From the NCBI RefSeq assembly GCF_900104795.1, contig NZ_FNTG01000001.1, positions 310,001-374,000 of the forward strand: a stretch of 64,000 bases of DNA. The letters are read 5' to 3'. Below, piece by piece: positions 18,510-25,898 of the stretch. The notes under the pieces are model-generated. The model did no database searches. It had not been told where the DNA came from and saw nothing but the letters and a program-made list of their open reading frames with translations. The DNA comes from Burkholderia sp. WP9 (GTDB lineage: Bacteria; Pseudomonadota; Gammaproteobacteria; Burkholderiales; Burkholderiaceae). Position numbers and translations under genes: made by a program. Each line of letters starts with the position of its first letter. The stretch's first letter is position 1.

Positions 18510-18570
18510 ATTTTCATCGCCACGTCACACGGCGGTGCTGCAAGTCCGAAGTTTGGAACGAGGATGCGAA
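18510..18570 (-). promoter_or_regulatory. hrpII box (TTCG-N16-TTCG) with -10-like element
   Basis: On the minus strand TTCG occurs at 18570-18567 and again at 18550-18547, with exactly 16 bases between. Thirty-one bases further down is GAAAAT (18515-18510), which keeps the A and T of the expected YANNNT -10 element but has a purine first. This is the arrangement known for HrpB-controlled promoters in Ralstonia. It lies about 90 bases before the preferred GTG of the large candidate effector. Confidence 0.75.
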
Positions 18571-18649
18571 CGTGTCGGCGGCGAATGGGGCGCGCGGGCA
18601 AGCGTGTCATGCGTGCTGAATGGGTTCAGCGCTTTATTCACCACGCGCT

Positions 18650-19738
18650 TCACCACGTGAGCGTGGCTTCCCATTGCGGGCGCGACGCCGCTGCTCGTTG
18701 CGCGCCCGCTCCAGGCCCATCGCCGGCGAATGCGGGCATCACGTCGCGTGCGAAGCGGCGCATCGATTCCATCGCCATGTCGTGCGGCATCGAACCGAAC
18801 CAGAAACTTGCGCTGAAGTAGTCGCAACCGAGCCCGCCTCGAATGCGGCGCAACTGGCGGATACATTCGTCGGCGGTGCCGATCACAAGGAAATCGTTGC
18901 GCAGCACGTCATCGGAGGGTTCGTCGGGCAGGGGCTGCGCCGGCACCATGCCGTCCACCACGTCACCCATATCGTGACGCAGGCGCAGCGTCGCGCGTCC
19001 GTTCCAGCGGGCATGCTCGACGGCCTCGCGGGCCTGCGCTTCGTTTTGTGCGACGAACACCGGCCGCTGTGTGCCGATGCGTACTGTCGAGAGCCCGGTG
19101 GCGAGGTCCGGATAGTGGCGCCGTACGGCGGTCAGCTTCGAAATGGGTTCGAGCACGCCGGTGAAGAGGTTTGCGCGTCGCCGCACGGCCTGTTCGACCG
19201 ACTCGCGCCGGCTTGAATTGACGACCAGCCACACCGGCATCGCGCGTTGCAGCGGTTGCGGCACGAGGCCGGTGCGGGGAATGCTGAAGTGTTCGCCGTG
19301 ATGCGAGAACAGAGGTTCGCGTAGGGCCTGCAATAGCACGTCGATCGCTTCGTCGTCGCGGGCCGAGGTGGCGCCTTTGACAAGTTGGAAGCGCTCGTAC
19401 TGGTAGCGCTGATAGCCGCTGCCGAGGCCGGCCTCGACGCGTCCGCCGCTCAGCACGTCGAGCGTGGCGAGTTCTTCCGCGATCACGAGCGGATGATGCA
19501 GCGGCACCGGCACGATCGCCGGGCCGAGACGCAGATGGCGGGTGCGCGCGGCGATATGGGACAGCAGCATCAGCGGCCGCGACGAGTGCGAATAGTTCGT
19601 GAAGTGATGTTCGGCAAGCCACAGGTGGCTGAAACCGAGCGTATCGGCGGCTTCGGCCATGGCGATCGCGCGCTGGTACAACTCGGCGGCGGGCTTTGGC
19701 TCGGGCGCGGGCAGCGTCATGAACAGACCAAATTGCAT
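18650..19738 (-). CDS. Luciferase-like flavin-dependent monooxygenase
   Basis: The 362-residue protein belongs to the bacterial luciferase-like superfamily, which uses reduced flavin and oxygen. The N-terminus MQFGLFMTLP, the segments FSHLWLAEHHF and TRHLRLGPAIVPVPLHHPLVIAEELATLD, and SGGRVEAGLGSGYQRYQYERF are characteristic of the group with alkanal-monooxygenase-like members. The second of two adjacent ATGs (19738) is preferred because GGGAG lies at a good distance. An upstream in-frame ATG (19888) adds non-homologous sequence. It is transcribed away from the effector promoter, and no hrpII box was found for it. The substrate is unknown; linkage to the neighbouring enzyme genes is suggestive only. 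Confidence 0.85.
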   Translation of the reverse strand: MQFGLFMTLPAPEPKPAAELYQRAIAMAEAADTLGFSHLWLAEHHFTNYSHSSRPLMLLSHIAARTRHLRLGPAIVPVPLHHPLVIAEELATLDVLSGGRVEAGLGSGYQRYQYERFQLVKGATSARDDEAIDVLLQALREPLFSHHGEHFSIPRTGLVPQPLQRAMPVWLVVNSSRRESVEQAVRRRANLFTGVLEPISKLTAVRRHYPDLATGLSTVRIGTQRPVFVAQNEAQAREAVEHARWNGRATLRLRHDMGDVVDGMVPAQPLPDEPSDDVLRNDFLVIGTADECIRQLRRIRGGLGCDYFSASFWFGSMPHDMAMESMRRFARDVMPAFAGDGPGAGAQRAAASRPQWEATLTW

Positions 19739-19814
19739 CATCGACTCCCATGTACAGCAGTCGGCCGGCGTCAGCGCTTGAGCAGCGCTACCGCGGTCCC
19801 ATTCGACGCGGGGG

Positions 19815-20495
19815 TTACCGCGAGGCCTGATTCGCAGGCAGTGCAGCAGGCGCGTGGCCCCTCGCGCGGTAGAACATATACGTCGCACCGTACGGCACGA
19901 GCAGATGCGCGCCTTCGAGTTCGCACAACGGTTGGGGCGGCAAACCGCCCGAGGTGTCGATGCGCTGGATCGAACTGACGTCGGCGAAACGGCCTTCGCC
20001 GGGGCGTGGGGCGGCGACGAAGCGGGCCGTGTAGCGCACCCAGGTCAGCGCATTCGCACCAACCTGGCTTTCGGCGACGATATTGCCGATCACGTAGCTG
20101 CCGTCGTAGGAGAGGAAGTAACGGCCCGGCGCGACGGTGCCGACGCTCTTTCCTGCGGCGTCGACGAGAATTGCTTCGGAGCCCAGAGGATCCCAGGCCA
20201 GTTGCGTACCGTCGCGGGCGACGCCGGGCAGCGTGTCCGGCCGCGCGGTCACGCCGAAGGCGGGCGGGCTCGTCCTGATGCGCCGGCACACGTAGGTTTC
20301 GTCGCCGTGGGTGGTCATGACTTCCTGGAGTACTTCGTCCTGGCTGGCGCGCAATGCCGTGGGTAGGGATTCGTCGGAGGTCGGCGGCGGTTTGGGCGCC
20401 GTCGCGCAGCCGGTGAGGGCGAGCAGGCAGCAGGCCATGAGGCACAGCGTCGAGGGGCGCGGCGGCTGCACGGGGCGGGGCGAAAAACCGGTCAT
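19815..20495 (-). CDS. DUF3455 lipoprotein
   Basis: From ATG 20495 the 226-residue product has a hydrophobic signal with a lipobox (LALTGC, Cys at about residue 30). A DUF3455 domain follows, recognisable by AWDPLGSEAILVDAAGKSVG, YDGSYVIGNIV and WVRYTARFV. DUF3455 proteins are exported and of unknown function. The reading frame stays open far upstream, through the 8-bp and 7-bp tandem arrays, only because those repeats contain no stop in this frame. That extension (VLPSCRPA units) is not believed to be translated. No good ribosome binding site is seen before ATG 20495, so the start is uncertain. Confidence 0.75.
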   Translation of the reverse strand: MTGFSPRPVQPPRPSTLCLMACCLLALTGCATAPKPPPTSDESLPTALRASQDEVLQEVMTTHGDETYVCRRIRTSPPAFGVTARPDTLPGVARDGTQLAWDPLGSEAILVDAAGKSVGTVAPGRYFLSYDGSYVIGNIVAESQVGANALTWVRYTARFVAAPRPGEGRFADVSSIQRIDTSGGLPPQPLCELEGAHLLVPYGATYMFYRARGHAPAALPANQASR

Positions 20496-20617
20496 GGGAG
20501 CAAGGGGCGGGCGGGCAATATTGGCATCACACCTGATCCGGCGCGCTACTGCCTCGCTCGATACGAAAGACTGGATCGAAAACCGCACGCAGGTACGACG
20601 GGCACACATACTTGCCG

Positions 20618-20801
20618 GGCAGGACGGCAGGACGGCAGGACGGCAGGACGGCAGGACGGCAGGACGGCAGGACGGCAGGACGGCAGGACGGCAGGACGGC
20701 AGGACGGCAGGACGGCAGGACGGCAGGACGGCAGGACGGCAGGACGGCAGGACGGCAGGACGGCAGGACGGCGGGACGGCAGGACGGCAGGACGGCAGGA
20801 C
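20618..20801. repeat. Tandem array of 23 copies of the 8-bp unit GGCAGGAC
   Basis: Twenty-three head-to-tail copies run without interruption. Only copy 20 (20770-20777) differs, as GGCGGGAC. Because the unit length is not a multiple of three, every frame reads through as an eight-residue repeat. Such near-perfect purity suggests recent expansion by slippage. It lies between the divergent DUF3455 and TylF genes. Confidence 0.97.
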
Positions 20802-20889
20802 GGCAGCGGCAGCGGCAAGCGGCAAACGGCAAGCGGCAAGCGGCAAGCGGCAAGCGGCAAACGGCAAACGGCAAACGGCAAACGGCAAG
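20802..20889. repeat. Adjoining 6-bp and 7-bp GGCA-based tandem array
   Basis: Directly after the 8-bp array come two copies of GGCAGC (20802-20813). Ten copies of a 7-bp unit GGCAAGC/GGCAAAC follow (20814-20883), with a partial copy after them. The first six 7-bp copies are mostly the G variant and the last four are all the A variant. The array ends eleven bases before a hrpII box. Confidence 0.95.
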
Positions 20890-20899
20890 GCGCCGGTGG

Positions 20900-20961
20900 T
20901 TCGCATGAGCATGCATTCATTCGCGCCTCAGTCGAACCGTGCCCGGGCCCGGCGGGATACT
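20900..20961 (+). promoter_or_regulatory. hrpII box (TTCG-N16-TTCG) with -10-like element upstream of the TylF operon
   Basis: TTCG at 20900-20903 and 20920-20923 are separated by exactly 16 bases. GATACT at 20956-20961, 32 bases further on, keeps the A and T of the YANNNT -10 element. The box lies about 130 bases before the methyltransferase start. It predicts HrpB-dependent expression of the three-gene operon that follows. Confidence 0.65.
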
Positions 20962-21054
20962 GGCCTCGCTTGCCGCAGCGCCCGCCATCTGGCGGGACAG
21001 CTTCTGCGCAACGCCCTCTGCGCACAACGGCCCGAGAGCCCACCCGAACCGGCG

Positions 21055-22005
21055 ATGGAATTGAATCTTCCGAATCCTCCGCGTCCTGCTTCCGCTTCTT
21101 CGTCTGGCCCCGATCCGCGGCTATCCATGCTGGCCGTCGATAACGAGCGCGCCTATGTCTACCTGGCCATGATCCGCCGCTACATTGGCGGCTCGGCCGA
21201 CCTCGATGATCCCGCGCATCGCGCGGCGGCTCGAGCGGCGCCGATCACCGCCGACGATTGCGCCGAGCGGCTCGCCGAGGCGGACCGTGTGTTCGCTGAA
21301 TGGCTTGCGCCGCGCCGCTGCTCGGCTGCCGATATTGCCGGCATCGAGCCCTCACGCATGGCGCACGCGCTCAACCACATGCACCAGGAGTCGCGCCGTC
21401 TGACGATGTGCGATGACGTGCTGCTCGATAACGTCGTCGAGTTGGCGCGCGTGGTGATCGACGAACGCGTGCCCGGCGACTTCATCGAAACCGGCGTATG
21501 GCGCGGCGGCGTGACGATTCTGATGCGTGCCGCGCTGACCGCGTTCGGCGGCGTCGGCCGCGGCGTGTGGGTGGCCGATTCGTTCGCGGGCCTGCCCGCG
21601 CCGGACCCGGTCACCGACCTACGCGATGCGATCTGGCATCACCTGATGCGCGCGGTCGGCCTCCTGCGCAGCGATCTGGCGACCGTGCGCGAGGCTTTCG
21701 CGCGCGTGGGTCTGCTCGATCGCCGGGTGCGCTTTCTGCCCGGCTGGTTCGCCGACACCTTGCCGGATGCGCCGATCGAGCGCCTTGCGTTGATGCGGCT
21801 CGATGGCGACTGGTACGAGTCGACCCGTGTCGCGCTCGAGTCCTTGTATCCGCGTCTTTCACCGGGCGGCTTCGTGATCGTCGACGACTATGGTCTGCCG
21901 ACCGGCTGCGCGCGCGCCGTCGACGAATACCGTAGCGCCCATCGCATCGATGCGCCGCTGATGCGTGTCAATGCTCAGGCGGTGTACTGGCGCAAGCCAT
22001 GGTGA
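21055..22005 (+). CDS. TylF/MycF-type O-methyltransferase
   Basis: The family uses S-adenosylmethionine to methylate hydroxyl groups of sugars and related compounds (macrocin O-methyltransferase is the prototype) and depends on a divalent metal. The 316-residue product has the SAM-binding start DFIETGVWRGGVTILMRAAL. Later come WVADSFAGLPAPD, the metal-binding LMRLDGDWYEST and the segment FVIVDDYGLPTGCARAVDEY, all standard for TylF. ATG 21055 gives a family-like start after a disordered Pro/Ser-rich stretch; ATG 21127 is an alternative. The stop overlaps the next gene. It is the first gene behind a hrpII box, so it is a candidate HrpB target. Confidence 0.88.
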   Translation: MELNLPNPPRPASASSSGPDPRLSMLAVDNERAYVYLAMIRRYIGGSADLDDPAHRAAARAAPITADDCAERLAEADRVFAEWLAPRRCSAADIAGIEPSRMAHALNHMHQESRRLTMCDDVLLDNVVELARVVIDERVPGDFIETGVWRGGVTILMRAALTAFGGVGRGVWVADSFAGLPAPDPVTDLRDAIWHHLMRAVGLLRSDLATVREAFARVGLLDRRVRFLPGWFADTLPDAPIERLALMRLDGDWYESTRVALESLYPRLSPGGFVIVDDYGLPTGCARAVDEYRSAHRIDAPLMRVNAQAVYWRKPW

Positions 22006-23165
22006 ACATGATCGCGCATGACGAACTCAGCGCGCTTCTGGAAGCACAGCTCGGCGAACATTACGTGGCGCCGCCGCAAGTGACCACGGTGGATCTGATC
22101 GTCAGCGATCGTGCAGAGACCAGCCGCCGCTTCACCTTCGGTTGGCGAATCGAGTCGGCGCCAATCCCGCGTGGCGACACGCACGGCGCCGCAGCTCGCA
22201 TCACGCTGAAGCGGGCCTTGCTGAGCGCAATGCTCGACGACCCCACCGGCTTCGATCCCCGCAGTGCCGCGGCCACGGCGCTCGGCGGTGTGCGGATCGA
22301 TGGCGCCGAGCGGCTCGCCGCTTACTGGCTGCAACTGCTCAAGCGGCCCTCGGCGATGGGGCGCATGGCGCTCGAGCGAGCCCAACGGCGCGCACCCGCT
22401 GCGCTGGAGACGGTGCCGTCGCTGCGGGTGAGCGGCTGCAGCGGCACGAGCCTGCATGCGGCACTGGCGGACACGCTCGAGGCATCCATCCCGCTGGTGT
22501 TGCGCGGCATGGTGAGCTGGCCCGAAGTCGCGTGGACGCTGGACGATTGGCGCACCCAGGAGGGGGCGACGGTGCTGCGCGCGGACCCGTCGAGCGGCCT
22601 TGCGCAAACTGTCGCCGACTTTATCGACGGGTTCGTCGCGCAGCATGCTCCCGGCGCCGGCGCTGCGACCTACACGGAAGGCTGCCTGCTACCGCCCGCA
22701 TGGGAAGCGCGCTTTTGCCTGCCGATGCTGCCGGCGCGCCTGTTCGGCGTCGGACAACTCTGGTTCGGGCGGGCCAGCGCCGCCGCACTGGTCACGCGGT
22801 TGCATTGCGATCTGGCGAATTCGTTTCTCGCGCAGCTCCACGGCCGCAAGCGCGTGCGGCTCTATGCGCCGGCTCAGGAACGCGCCGTCTACGCGGTCGA
22901 TGCGTTCAACACGTATCGTCCGTGCCGCGTCGACGTGGCAGCCCCGGACCTGACGCGCTTCCCGCGCTTTGCCGATGCGCTCGGCGTGGATGTCATGCTC
23001 GAACCGGGTGACCTGCTGGTGATTCCGACCGGCTGGTTTCACTGCGTCTGGGCGCTGGATCATGTGCTGTCGATCAGCCGGTTTGCCGACGACGTAACCG
23101 CGGCAACGCTGCTTGACAGGACCCCTTCAACATCGATTGCATCGAATACGACGAGGACCGGATGA
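21999..23165 (+). CDS. JmjC/cupin-8 family protein, putative 2-oxoglutarate-dependent hydroxylase
   Basis: The C-terminal half of this 388-residue protein has the iron-binding pattern of JmjC-type cupins: H269-x-D271 in LHCDLANSFLAQLHGRKRV and H348 in MLEPGDLLVIPTGWFHCVW. Such enzymes hydroxylate proteins, peptides or small molecules. The N-terminal ~150 residues are not recognised, but a segment IDGAERLAAYWLQLLKRPSAM looks like a small helical domain. ATG 21999 overlaps the methyltransferase stop; ATG 22008 is also possible. The stop overlaps the next start (ATGA). Co-translation with TylF suggests that both act on one substrate, as often seen in peptide or sugar tailoring. Confidence 0.8.
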   Translation: MVNMIAHDELSALLEAQLGEHYVAPPQVTTVDLIVSDRAETSRRFTFGWRIESAPIPRGDTHGAAARITLKRALLSAMLDDPTGFDPRSAAATALGGVRIDGAERLAAYWLQLLKRPSAMGRMALERAQRRAPAALETVPSLRVSGCSGTSLHAALADTLEASIPLVLRGMVSWPEVAWTLDDWRTQEGATVLRADPSSGLAQTVADFIDGFVAQHAPGAGAATYTEGCLLPPAWEARFCLPMLPARLFGVGQLWFGRASAAALVTRLHCDLANSFLAQLHGRKRVRLYAPAQERAVYAVDAFNTYRPCRVDVAAPDLTRFPRFADALGVDVMLEPGDLLVIPTGWFHCVWALDHVLSISRFADDVTAATLLDRTPSTSIASNTTRTG

Positions 23166-23569
23166 TCGGCACAACCCCAGGCGACTCACCCCGCGCGCGC
23201 TTTTTTCCCTTCGTACGCAGCATGGCCGTGAGCGCGCTGCTCGCGTCGGCGGCGGCGCTTGGCCCGGTGTCCGCGCAGGCGCAGGCTTCTGCGGCCATGA
23301 CGCAGGTCTGCACGACGCGCGCGAACAACGCGAAGCTGATCGCGCAGGACCGCGATGCCGGCGTCAGCAAGGAAGACGAGTTGCGCAAGGCGCAGCGCGT
23401 GGCGGCGGCGATGCCTATCGAACGGCAGTTGTACGCTCAGGCGGAATTGACCACCTTTATCGATCGTCTTTACGGGCAGTACGCCAAAACGCCGCCGCAA
23501 CAGGCCTACGACAAGTACCTCGCCTACTGCGAAGGGCAGGCCGCGCGAGGCGCCGCGCAGGTTCAGTGA
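23162..23569 (+). CDS. Small exported protein of unknown function
   Basis: This 135-residue protein has an N-terminal signal (hydrophobic stretch about residues 20-40, cleavage likely after AQAQA). Its mature part has two cysteines (in VCTTRANNAK and LAYCEGQA) that could form a disulfide. The rest is helical and charged. ATG 23162 overlaps the JmjC gene stop (ATGA), so it is the third gene of the same operon. An internal ATG at 23222 (MAVSALLASAAAL) would also give a complete signal. The family is not recognised. The signal implies Sec export, so it is not itself an injected effector. Confidence 0.65.
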   Translation: MIGTTPGDSPRARFFPFVRSMAVSALLASAAALGPVSAQAQASAAMTQVCTTRANNAKLIAQDRDAGVSKEDELRKAQRVAAAMPIERQLYAQAELTTFIDRLYGQYAKTPPQQAYDKYLAYCEGQAARGAAQVQ

Positions 23570-23654
23570 TGCGTGGCGCGGGTTGCCGCGGCACCCGGGC
23601 GTGTTTGCCGGTGTGTCATCTGCTGCCGCGCACGCCTCTTCGCGAGGCCATGGC

Positions 23655-23715
23655 TTCGCATTTTCGGCCCGCTGTTCGCGTGGGCCGGAACCGGAGCCGA
23701 CCGCCCAATTAGCAT
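23655..23715 (+). promoter_or_regulatory. Complete hrpII-type promoter (TTCG-N16-TTCG-N31-TAGCAT)
   Basis: TTCG at 23655-23658 and 23675-23678 are exactly 16 bases apart. TAGCAT at 23710-23715 follows after 31 bases and matches the YANNNT -10 element fully. This is the best of the three hrpII boxes in the window. It lies about 80 bases before the HrpF-repeat gene, so HrpB control of that gene is strongly suggested. Confidence 0.85.
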
Positions 23716-23796
23716 TAGACGACCCCGGACCGCCGCTGTGCTCCGCTTCATTTCCGCCTGACCGGCGGCGGTCTGTTTCTCCTTGCCGAGGATCCC

Positions 23797-24627
23797 ATGA
23801 CCGCTATCGCCAACGACACCGTCTCCAGTCTTGCCACGCCGAGCTTCGACGCTTCGTTTTCTACAGAAGATCAGTCCATCCAGCAGTTGGAGCAGCAAGT
23901 CGATGCGATGATCAATCAGGCGTTGCAGCAGAGTTCGTCGTCGGTGGGACAGAACGCGATGGCACAAAGTGCGTCGGGCACGCTCGCGAGCTACATGAAC
24001 CAGAACGGCATCAAGTCGCTCGATCCAAACCAGCTTTATCAGCTGGCCAACAATCCGCCTGCGGGCACACCGCCCGAAGTGTCGTCTGCGGCGGCCTACA
24101 TGTTGCAGAACCCGGATGTCTACAAGCAGATCGAAACGCACGACGTGTCCGGTGCGGACGGCATTTCCGGCGTAGGCAACTTCGAGTGGGCGGCGCAGGG
24201 CGGGCTCGACAGCGAGCCCGCGCCGGGCGCAACCGATACGATGAATTCGATCTCCACCCAAGGCGCCATGATGGGCGCACAAAGCGCGGCCGGTGCGCTC
24301 GCGAGCTACATGAGCCAGAACGGCATCTCATCGCTCGATCCGAACCAGCTTTATAAGCTGGCCAATAATCCGCCCGCCGGCACGCCGTCCGATGTGTCGG
24401 CCGCGGCTTCCTACATGCTGCAGAACCCGGATGTCTACAAGCAGATCGAGACACACGACGTGTCCGGCGCCGACGGTGTTTCCGGCGTGGGCAACTTCCA
24501 GTGGGCCGCGCAAGGCGGTCTCGACCAGACGGTTTCCGGCAGCAGTTCGTTCAACCTGCCCAACCTGAGCACGGACCTGGCGCTGAACTCGCCCAATCTG
24601 AATTTTCAGCAGACGCTGTCCGTCTGA
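23797..24627 (+). CDS. HrpF/NolX-type repeat protein, probable type III secreted protein
   Basis: This 276-residue protein has no signal peptide, a Ser/Gln-rich start and two nearly identical 75-residue repeats (about 63-137 and 168-242). Each repeat runs from LASYM through SLDPNQLY and ANNPPAGTP to QNPDVYKQIETHDVSGADG and NFxWAAQGGL. This repeat is typical of the N-terminal part of the HrpF/NolX/PopF translocator family. The long C-terminal part of those proteins, which carries the membrane segments, is absent; the end is a short Asn/Leu/Ser tail. It contains no cysteine and very few aromatic residues. The full hrpII promoter upstream supports secretion through the neighbouring system. Its role could be that of a helper, a harpin-like protein or an extracellular accessory. 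Confidence 0.78.
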   Translation: MTAIANDTVSSLATPSFDASFSTEDQSIQQLEQQVDAMINQALQQSSSSVGQNAMAQSASGTLASYMNQNGIKSLDPNQLYQLANNPPAGTPPEVSSAAAYMLQNPDVYKQIETHDVSGADGISGVGNFEWAAQGGLDSEPAPGATDTMNSISTQGAMMGAQSAAGALASYMSQNGISSLDPNQLYKLANNPPAGTPSDVSAAASYMLQNPDVYKQIETHDVSGADGVSGVGNFQWAAQGGLDQTVSGSSSFNLPNLSTDLALNSPNLNFQQTLSV

Positions 24628-24787
24628 TCGCGCGAGGGTGCGGCGGCTCTCCGCTTGCAACTCGCCGAATCAATCCGGACAAGAGGGGCAACGTCAGCGC
24701 GCACTGCTCGCGAAATGCCTGTCCAGCTTGCCCGGACATCGCTGTTCCGTTTGGTGCGAACAGGCATGCCGCTCACTCGTGTGCGTG

Positions 24788-25762
24788 CTAACGCGCCGCG
24801 CCACGTCGGCGTGGCCGGCCGCTAGCCGTCCGGCCACGGCCGGCGTCGTCCGGCTCCGCAAACATCGTCATGCGCTGCAGGATCCAGTTGAGCAACTCAT
24901 GGGCAGCCGCCACGAGCGGGCGGCCGGATTTGACGAGTAGTCGCGCCTTGATGCCGCGAAACAATGGATGGTCGATGGGTACGACGGCCAGGTCGCCCGC
25001 CGCGATCTCGCGATACGCAGCGAATTCTCCCACGAGCGTGATGAAGTTATCAGAAGCGACGATGCGCTTGAGCGCGGTCAGCGAATTCGTGGTGAGAGCA
25101 GGGCGAATCTCGATGTTCTCGGCAAACTCCAGCATCTTGGCCGCGTGGCCAATTCCGAAGTTGCCCGGCATCAACGCGAGGGGATAAGCGAGCAGGTCTT
25201 CGACGCTTGCCGGCGTGCCTCTCAGTGCCAGCGGATGCTCCGATCGAACCAGCAAGACGATGGGCTGCGAGGAACTGGCGCGATATTCAATCCGCGCATG
25301 GGGCGGCGGATTGTAAGCCAGCCCGATATGGGCGCGGCTCTCGGCCACTTCGGCCAACACGTCGTCGACCGGCAGCATATCCACGCCAATGTCCAGCTTG
25401 GGATAGTGCGCACAGAACGGGGCGATCACCTCGTCGATCAGCGCGTCGACATACCCTTCGCTGATAGCCAGTTGAACATGGCCTTGCTGAAGACCTTTCA
25501 TGGCATGAAGCTGGTCCTCCAGTTTCTCCTGCTGCGACCGATACCCTCTCCAGAATTCGAGCAGATGCGCCGCCGCCTCGGTGGGCGTCACGCCGCGCGC
25601 CTGGCGCTCGAATAGCGTGGCGCCGAGTTCGTCCTCCAGCAGCTTGATCTGCCGCGTAATGACGGAGGGCGACGTGTTCAGGCTATCCGCCGCCCCGCGA
25701 ATCGTGCCGTGAGTCAACACCTCATAAAAATAGCGCAGGCGCTGCTGATTGATTTCCCTCAT
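24788..25762 (-). CDS. LysR-family transcriptional regulator
   Basis: The 324-residue product has an N-terminal winged helix-turn-helix ([42 protein letters not shown]) and a substrate-binding domain. It is divergent from the MFS transporter gene, so it most likely controls the transporter-creatininase-M81-RidA genes and itself. ATG 25762 has GGGAG upstream and gives the usual short LysR N-terminus. A TTG at 25801 is not supported. The tail is Arg/Gly-rich. The ligand is unknown. Confidence 0.9.
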   Translation of the reverse strand: MREINQQRLRYFYEVLTHGTIRGAADSLNTSPSVITRQIKLLEDELGATLFERQARGVTPTEAAAHLLEFWRGYRSQQEKLEDQLHAMKGLQQGHVQLAISEGYVDALIDEVIAPFCAHYPKLDIGVDMLPVDDVLAEVAESRAHIGLAYNPPPHARIEYRASSSQPIVLLVRSEHPLALRGTPASVEDLLAYPLALMPGNFGIGHAAKMLEFAENIEIRPALTTNSLTALKRIVASDNFITLVGEFAAYREIAAGDLAVVPIDHPLFRGIKARLLVKSGRPLVAAAHELLNWILQRMTMFAEPDDAGRGRTASGRPRRRGAAR

Positions 25763-25898
25763 GCCGGTCTCCCGTCGACGCTGTCGTTGCTCTGTAGGCA
25801 ACGATACGTGAACTTAGTTGCTGTTGCTAGTCCGGCTCGGAGTTGCCACCATGCGCATACAGGATGAACTGAACAAGACGTTCGACATGGAGGCTGGC

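Noticed and set aside
20618..20889. CRISPR-like array
   Set aside because: Units are 6-8 bp with no spacers and there are no cas genes; it is a simple tandem repeat.
20496..20912. Extension of the DUF3455 protein through the tandem repeats as a VLPSCRPA-repeat protein
   Set aside because: The 8-bp unit has no stop in any frame, so openness is meaningless. The lipoprotein signal begins downstream at 20495.
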